A DNA stretch of 64,000 bases from assembly GCA_047967505.1 (NCBI GenBank), contig CM106541.1; one strand, given 5' to 3'. Both the position numbers and the translations under genes were made by a program. The DNA comes from Dipteris shenzhenensis (taxonomy: Eukaryota > Polypodiophyta > Polypodiopsida > Gleicheniales). This document shows, one piece after another, positions 57,542-64,000 of this stretch; positions within the stretch are counted from its first letter, which is position 1; the number at the start of each line of letters is the position of its first letter. The notes below the pieces were generated by a model. That model was given only the letters and a program-made list of their open reading frames with translations. It was not told where the DNA came from and made no database searches.

Positions 57542-59033
57542 CTATGAAATTGCCACTATGCAGGCGTGGGTGGCCCCAACTACGACCATCTCCAAGGGAT
57601 TACCGGAGAGGAGCAAAACCTTAGCTTGGTGCTTACAAAAATTACCTTTGCAAGACCAATCACAATCACAACGAGCCCACTCACAGTTTGCATTGTAAAC
57701 ATTATATGTTTCCCCAGCTCTAGACATGCTACATACTGTAGTTGTGAGCTGGTCTCCTTCCAAGAATGTGACATACTCATCTGGTATGTCCTTTGCTAGA
57801 TGGACAGCATTCTCTATGATGCCTTTGATATTACAATTTCTTTTGAAGCCCTTGTGCTTCACCATGTCAACATACCAATAATACGGCAAGCACTTACATA
57901 GAAGCTTGTCTAACAACCAATCCATACGTCTACCATGAATACACTTCCTCCCAGCTATAAATCTTGCCTTTAGCGTACTATGGTAGGACTCTATGACACC
58001 ATTAGTATCTTGGTTTGCATGAGGCAAGCACCTTGCTGCTCGTACCCACATATCTACATAACATGAGATTGAAGGGTTGTAAAAGTCTATGTGTCTGAGA
58101 AAGCAATAAATCGCTTGTGTTCCCATGAAAATACAAAACTCACCCAAGTGGGACAACCACGTCTTTTGAAAATACGTCATGAAATCAATCTGTTGCTCAA
58201 ACTCCAACATGAAACTCGACTCCAAATCATTGGCATGCTCCTCTTACGTCTTGGACATCTGCCCTGGTAAACCACGGATGTTCATTATGGCACTAAGGCT
58301 TTTAAACATGGCTGCTGTGGTGGGCCAATCATGCACTTTTTTTACCAAGTTCTTTAGCCAGGTACATCGCACATGCCACAAGCAAAGATATATGTCCATG
58401 CCAAATACATGCGTGCATACAACGTGTGCAATGTTATTGTCCCATCTTTTAATACCATGTATATAATACCACCGGGTCATTCATCTGAGCATACCTCAAA
58501 GCATCCACCTCGACGAGATCATCATCTACAATGAAGGCATTGGGCTCCCAAGACCTGTTGTGATCAAGGATATGATCTCGGAAAGCTGTCAACCAACTTT
58601 CAATGTCCACCTTTGTAGCAGAGAAAGTGATTACCCATGCAATGGGAACACCATTCCGATGCTTGTCAAATACCATCATGGTATAAAGATGGAAGTACAT
58701 GTCATGAAAGAGCATGGATAAGACACCCATTACCTCGATTCCATCAACTAAGAATTAGACTAACATACCTGAAGTCGGGACAAGTACCTTGTATTGATTA
58801 GTGCCAAATGTAGCAGCCATTGTGATAAGGCCACCATTCCCATATGTGTTCAACATTTCAAGCTGCCATCTTGTTTGGATGCCCATGATAAATGGCCTTG
58901 TGTTTGGCATATCCTGCTCGCTATAGATGAACACGTGTTCCGCATTCAGTGTGGCCCAAATCCTCACGCTAATAGCATCGTCGTTGTGATGCTGGAAAGT
59001 AGTCGAGTCCAGCTTCTTTGCAATGTTCAATAT

Positions 59034-59261
59034 TGTTGAGAGTTCATGCTCAACATCATGTGATCATGTGTGCATAGCACCGTCACGTGATCATATGTGC
59101 ATAGCACTAACCTTATAGAGTGCTATAAAGGAAAGGGTTAGATCCCCTAACCCTAAATGGGTTTGTATATATTCTATTTTTTCAACTAAATCTAGTGTAC
59201 AGTTAGTCATTTGTGGTGTGCTCTCTAGTTGTGCCCTCTCTCCTCATCTCAACTTTTGTCA
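59034..59261 (+). repeat. Second Copia element, 5' LTR
   Basis: A 228-bp LTR, TGTTGAG to TTGTCA. It contains a doubled CACGTGATCATATGTGCATA-like motif (59063-59110), a TATA box TATAAAG (59124-59130), and CCCTAACCCTAAA. It differs from the 3' LTR by seven substitutions (all transitions, by eye) and a few indels. Confidence 0.94.
59124..59130 (+). promoter_or_regulatory. TATA box of second Copia LTR
   Basis: TATAAAG after a doubled upstream motif, with the same arrangement in the 3' LTR (60798-60804). Confidence 0.5.
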
Positions 59262-59273
59262 TGGTATCAGAGC
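59262..59273 (+). other. Second Copia primer-binding site
   Basis: TGGTATCAGAGC immediately after the 5' LTR, complementary to Met-tRNA. Confidence 0.92.
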
Positions 59274-59361
59274 ATCAGAAAGGAAAACCTCACCTACATA
59301 GGAGATAGAAGCACCGACTTCACAGTCATTTACAGAAAAGGTTGATGAAGAAGAGCAAGAA

Positions 59362-60592
59362 TTGCCAGCAACACCCCAAGCAGAGCCACAACAGCTCAAA
59401 TGGTCTACTATGGAAATTAGACCACCAACGAGATTGACATATGCCCGGAAAGGCAAAGCAATTCAGGTGGAAACCACCAACTCTGCTCTTATGACTACCA
59501 TCATGGCTATAGAAGAGCCAGTGTACTTCGAAGACGTAGTAGACAAGCCAGAATGGGAAACTGCTATGAATGAAGAAATGGATGCATTGTATAAGAATAA
59601 TACTTGGGAATTATGCGACTTTTCACTACAAAGCTCAAGGGGAAAACATTACTATTGCACTTTTGTACGTAGATGATCTGATTGTGATAGGAAGCAAGGA
59701 TAGCTTCATCAGAAAATGGAAACAAGACTTATCTGCAGAGTTCGAGATGAAAGATCTTGGACTTATGTACTATTGTCTTGGAATTGAGTTCTAGAGAGAT
59801 TGAGATAACACATTCATGAGTCAGCTCAAGTATGTTGACAGTCTCTTGAAGAAGTTTCATATGGCAGATTGCAAGATTGCAGCCACTCCCATGGAACAGA
59901 GTTTGAAACTTACTAAAGATTAAAAAAAGCCTACAGTCAATGACAGATACTACAGGCAGCTCATCGGATCTCTTATATATCTGACTATCCCTCGGCCAGA
60001 TATTTGTTATGTAATAAGCTCACTAGCACAGTTTATGGCAAATCCAAAATAGTCTCACTGTCCAGAATGTAGCCAAAAGAGTCTTGAGATACATCAGAGG
60101 TACAAGACAGTTTGGGATAGAATATAGAGGAAGTCATCCACGGTTGCATGGATACTATGACAATGACTATGCCAGAGATCGACACAGGGATATGCATTTT
60201 TTCTTGGTCAAGGTGCTATATCATGGTTGTCAAACAAACAGCCAACTGTTTCTCTGTCTTCGACTGAAGCAAAATATAGAGCACTCACTATAGGTGCATG
60301 TGAGGCTATATGGCTCAGAAGACTATTGTCAAAAACAGATTACTTTGATGAGTCAAAGCCAACAACAATATACTGTGATAATCAATTGGCTCAAGCATTG
60401 GCAAAAAATCCAGTATATCACTCTAGGACAAAGCACATTGATGTTAGAGAGCACTTCATCAGAGAAAGAGTGTTACTTGGTAACATCACACTACAACATT
60501 GTGATAGCAAAGAGAATGTTGCAGACATCTTTACCAAACCACTCGGTAAAGAGCTATTCAAGAAACACCGACTAGCTCTTGGTTTGATGTAG
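59362..60592 (+). pseudogene. Second Copia pol remnant
   Basis: Starts with the linker before reverse transcriptase (STMEIRPPTRLTYARKGKAI and KPEWETAMNEEMDALYKNNT). After an internal deletion it continues with the catalytic YVDD (LLYVDDLIV, about 59660), FEMKDLGLMYYCLGIEF, GSLIYLT, and RNase H pieces ([42 protein letters not shown]). At least four frameshifts or stops are needed, so it is inactive. Confidence 0.93.
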
Positions 60593-60717
60593 AGGAAGGA
60601 TATTGCCATTAAAGGGGTGTGATGGAATGTAATGCTCAGTCTTTCTTCGATTTCCCAGAATCATCTTGAGGGAAGGCCTACTTCATGATGTTGATCTTGA
60701 GGGAAGGTGTTGAGAGT

Positions 60718-60960
60718 TCACGCTCAACATCATGTGATCATGTGTGCATAGCACCACCACGTGATCATATGTGCATAGCACTAACCTTATAGAGTGCTAT
60801 AAAGGAAAGGGTTAGATCCCCTAACCCTAACCCTAAATGGGTTTGCATATATCCTATTTTTTCAACTAAACCTAGTGTACAGTTAGTCATTTGTGGTGTC
60901 TCTCTAGCTGTGCCCTCTCTCCTCATCTCCACTCTCCTCTCCCCTCTTCATATTTTGTCA
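60718..60960 (+). repeat. Second Copia element, 3' LTR
   Basis: A 243-bp LTR ending TTTTGTCA. It has three CCCTAA units where the 5' LTR has two, and a pyrimidine-rich insertion of about 16 bp near its end. Confidence 0.94.
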
Positions 60961-62255
60961 AATATGTCCCGAATCATCAAGAAATCATCTCGTTGAACTG
61001 GCACACTAGGATTCCCTTGGACACGCTGCTGAAAGTCTCTGATGTGTTGATCCCACACCTGTTGTGGAGTGAAACCCTTAGCCAGCATCGTGAGCACCCA
61101 TCTTTTCATTTGCCATGAAAGCCATGGAGAAAATGACACATCTGTCCTAGAGATGCCATCATAACCTGACCCATGGGCTATGTATCTAGTTTTCTCCACG
61201 TGCTCCATCTGCATGTACGTGATCGACGTCGCATCCTGAAACATGTATAGCTTGCATATTGAGAAGTGGCATGTGCATCCATGGAAGTGGGTGCCTCGTA
61301 GCTTTCTTGCCCTACTTCCCTTGCTGGTTTTATGTGGGTTTGCTGCAGCCATAACGTCACGAGATTCGTAATCTCGATAATCCTCAGGAACAAAGCTACA
61401 CCAATAACTGTAGTAGAGTTAAAATATTACTAACACGTTTAAAACACATAATTAGGACATTACATGCAAAGAGGGAGATGGAGGTGTGGAAAGCATTACA
61501 TGGTCTCGATTATCCAGCTTCGTTTCAAGGGATTCGTCATGCTTCCAGGACTCCTCTTGTGATGAGAGACTTTGTTGAACATGGTGGGATAGTCAGATTG
61601 GTTGCCTTCACCTACAATAAAATCTTGTATCCTAATGAGTGGAACATGTGCCCGCCTTAACATGCCTTGTGCTCGGGGGTCTATCAGGGAAAACCACTCC
61701 AAGTTGTCATGGTCAAAAGGTCCATCAGGATGGTTTTGCACACAAAGATGCCCACGAGCAACTTGATGATGAAGGAGTCCTTTTGAAGATTGGTCTTCCC
61801 GTTCTACAATAATGGGAGATATGTTCTCTTCTATAACAGGTCGCTTGCCTTTGTTTTCAGACGTCTTGGGTGTAGATGAACTGGTGGCTAGAAGGGTAGG
61901 TGTATGGAAATCCATTGACTTCCGCACCTTGACTTCTGCTTCGAGAATGAATTGTCAAACCTATTGAAAATCACAACATTGTGTAAGATACGAAGACCTG
62001 ATAGTGTGTGAGACAAAAAACAATTATAACCATCATGCATGATAGAATTGATCCATAGCATATAAATTCAAGAGTTCACATAAAATCTTGATAACATTAA
62101 AAAGTCTTTAGTATTGCATTAATCATTTACATCAATTATAATTGGACATCAATCATTTACACGTTAAAATACTAGCAAATGAGAGAGCCAAAGTTTCATT
62201 AATGTCATAACAATGTCAACATCCTTCAATTAGATTATACATGATTCATTCATCA

Positions 62256-63002
62256 TCAGAACTCATAAATAGAGACATCTTTCTTTTTAAGGAAACTATA
62301 TATCTCATCCTTCTTTATCTCTACCCGGGCCTCCATCCCACGCTTTCTTATTTGTGTGCTTACATCCCCTTTCCGAATTTTCTCCTCAATCCTTGCATTT
62401 ATCCAGGGCTCCATCTCCAACTCATTCTTATTAGGAGCCGCATCCCATGCTTTCATTGCAACCTCCCTAGCCCTACGTCATGTTGTCATACCTAAGCTCG
62501 GGATTCAGCGATCATTTTAGGGAGCGATCTTGATGTCGACGATCGACCACGTGCCCTCGAGGATGCCCGCCCTTAGGAATGGGCCCTCTTTGCAATGGCA
62601 GCATGGGACGCAGAGCATGTTCATTTCGCCTATGATTATCAAAAGCACACCTACCACAAATCTCCTCGTTCTTCTTCGTACACTTTTGCATTAGGCACAA
62701 ATACCAATGCTTGTTGTGCGCTCATCACGACGCACCCTAAATTCCTTGGTTTTAAGAAGTACATGTGTAAATACACAAAGGAATCAATCACAAAGTACAA
62801 CTATTTTAATGACTTATACGCCATTGAAGGGACTACCTACCTTGGGTACAATCTGTCTTGAAGCCTTGGCTTGTTCCAAGAGAGTGGAGATCGAAGCATC
62901 CTCATGTCTATCGACCTCTCCTATAGGTCGCTTACCCTTAGTTTGGGACTTCTTAGGTGCAGGCAAGGATGTAGCAAGGAGTGCCGATGAAGAGGAGGCC
63001 AT
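62256..63002 (-). other. Possible exon series resembling the MULE N-terminus
   Basis: The minus-strand frame at 62814-63002 (MASSSSALLATSLPAPKKSQ, then TKGKRPIGEVDR) resembles the N-terminal frame at 61927 (LLATSSSTPKTSENKGKRPV). Further minus-strand frames (62512-62700; 62256-62456 with charged EEKIRKGDVSTQIRKRGMEA) follow. It may be a paralogous gene or an older duplicate of the MULE-associated gene. No domain is recognised. Confidence 0.35.
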
Positions 63003-64000
63003 ATGGAGAATGCAAGTTCACTGCAAAAACGTCAATGAAGCTCATTCAATAATGCATGGGATGATTTTTCAAAGGAAATGAAAATATTCTACTAGAAAAG
63101 TCAAGGGATATCACTAAAAGATAGATGCAAGATTGTAAGGACAAATTCATAATTAATCTAGCATCCTATAATAATACACCTAAGGCGACTTTAACTATAC
63201 ACTTGGATATAGATAACCCAATAAGAGGATTCATCTAAGTGTAATAGAAGATAGATGAAGAAAGATAGTAATCTCAGTCTCTGTGCTAGTAATCCCGTTG
63301 AGCCAGAAAACCACGAACATAATCTCGGTCTCTGTGAGAGTAATCTCACTATACAAGTTGGTAGCCTAAGTTTACTGTGGGGAGCCAACAAAAAACTATG
63401 AACTGAAGTTTGCAACTCTTTCCACAAGCTTAGCCTAGATACTTCATTTGCTAAAGCAAATTTTAAATTATTCTTTAATTCCATGTTTGCAGAAAGTGAA
63501 AAAGATCTATCTAACCAATGCGATGTTCTAAAGCGTGATTCCTAGGGAAGGGCCTATTTCCTCGGATTATAATTCTTTGGGGAAGGAGAGATCTACTTGA
63601 TTAATGCATGGAGGTTATTCATTTCTTGAATTGCAATACGAATATGACTATTGACATTCAAGTAATATGCCAGTATCTTATCCGTTCGTGAGACTTATTC
63701 TTAGCACTAATATTCTTGATGCTAAAAAACTCGGTGCATGGGAAAGGGCCCATTCCCTTGGATTATAACTCTTTGGGAAAGGAAGCACACTGTCTTTCTA
63801 CCCACGCACTGTGTGATTATAATTATTACATATTATATGTTGTCATACAAATATTTTCAATCTCTCGTCCATTCGAAATTGCTTGTTTTCAATCTGAATT
63901 CTTACAACATTCCTCTCTTTTTATGCGTGTTCTCGATGCAAGAAAGCAGGGAAAGCCAAGTTGGATGCAAGATCGAAAGATATTGATCTGTGAACTGAAA
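63003..64000. other. No gene; one spaced repeat
   Basis: GGGCCTATTTCCTCGGATTA (about 63552) recurs as GGGCCCATTCCCTTGGATTA (about 63746), each followed by TAAyTCTTTGGG, a diverged direct repeat with a period near 195 bp. Otherwise nothing was seen. Confidence 0.5.

Larger units (their letters stand above)
59029..60965 (+). mobile_element. Internally deleted Copia element with AATAT target duplication
   Basis: The element spans 59034-60960, flanked by AATAT (59029-59033 and 60961-60965). It has a 228-bp 5' LTR, a primer site, remnants of reverse transcriptase and RNase H, a purine-rich tract (60706-60717) and a 243-bp 3' LTR. Gag, protease, integrase and the first half of reverse transcriptase are gone: the sequence jumps from NNTWEL to just before LLYVDDLIV. 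It lies antisense inside the MULE transposase. Confidence 0.95.
57542..61927 (-). pseudogene. Mutator-like (MULE) transposase, split by Copia
   Basis: Minus-strand pieces in order: a Ser/Lys-rich N-terminus (61496-61927); a FLYWCH/MuDR-like zinc part with HFHGCTCHFSICKLYMFQDA and HVEKTRYIAHG (60961-61352); LNIAKKLDSTTFQHH and TRWQLEMLNTYGNGGLITMA (58755-59030); the DDE region with FGTNQYK, FDKHRNGVPIAWVI and FIVDDD (58449-58730); LWHVRCTWLKNL (58244-58480); and a C-terminal SWIM zinc finger CDC-x8-CKH (about 57625-57675). This is the domain order of MULE/FAR1-type transposases. The first catalytic Asp of the usual DATF motif is Ala here (AATF). A Copia element with target duplication AATAT cuts the frame between DIFDKI and LNIAKK. 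Frameshifts separate the other pieces. Confidence 0.85.

Overview
The window looks like gene-poor nuclear DNA of a land plant, most likely a fern. This is an inference from four things: a large intronless PLS-type pentatricopeptide-repeat (PPR) gene made of near-identical 'MYAKCGSLEDA' repeats, plant Copia and Ty3 retrotransposons with initiator-Met-tRNA primer sites, Mutator-like transposase relics, and relics of a DUF7869-like family. All reading was by eye. No database was consulted, so the species is not established.

Layout. 1-17.1 kb: a long CT/CA microsatellite, a foldback element of about 0.8 kb, a Ty3-type protease relic (3.1-3.4 kb), several minisatellites, a receptor-kinase pseudogene (8.5-9.2 kb), a minus-strand DUF7869-like pseudogene (13.7-15.4 kb) and an unidentified minus-strand relic with tandem repeats (15.8-17.0 kb). 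17.15-37.10 kb: segmental duplication copy A. 37.57-40.10 kb: the one clearly intact gene, an 842-aa PPR protein with E/E+ domains and no DYW domain. 40.46-43.59 kb: a complete non-autonomous LTR retrotransposon with 5-bp target duplications. 44.2-44.7 kb: a Ty3 chromodomain-type integrase tail. 45.98-57.36 kb: segmental duplication copy B, in the same orientation as copy A. 57.5-61.9 kb: a Mutator-like transposase pseudogene split by a deleted Copia element. 62.2-64 kb: a possible paralogous N-terminal exon and low-copy sequence.

The two duplicated blocks differ by nested insertions and deletions. Copy A carries a 4.1-kb Copia element, a 150-bp tandem duplication with a perfect hairpin at its junction, an LTR-less Copia integrase fragment, an intact 110-aa ORF and a 2.7-kb segment, all missing from copy B. 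Both blocks contain the wreck of the same large multi-exon gene. Its middle resembles a ParB/sulfiredoxin fold (DGQH motif) and its C-terminus a Ulp1/SENP (C48) cysteine protease (YVIDSL and QND-AHSCGW motifs). Both copies share one stop codon, so the gene was probably dead before the block duplicated. Both also carry a minus-strand LINE endonuclease relic and a minus-strand PPR pseudogene.

Only the 842-aa PPR gene can be expected to have a cellular role, presumably organelle RNA processing. Everything else is mobile DNA, relics, or too short to judge. The two most novel signals are the ParB-like plus Ulp1-like gene family and the non-autonomous LTR element.
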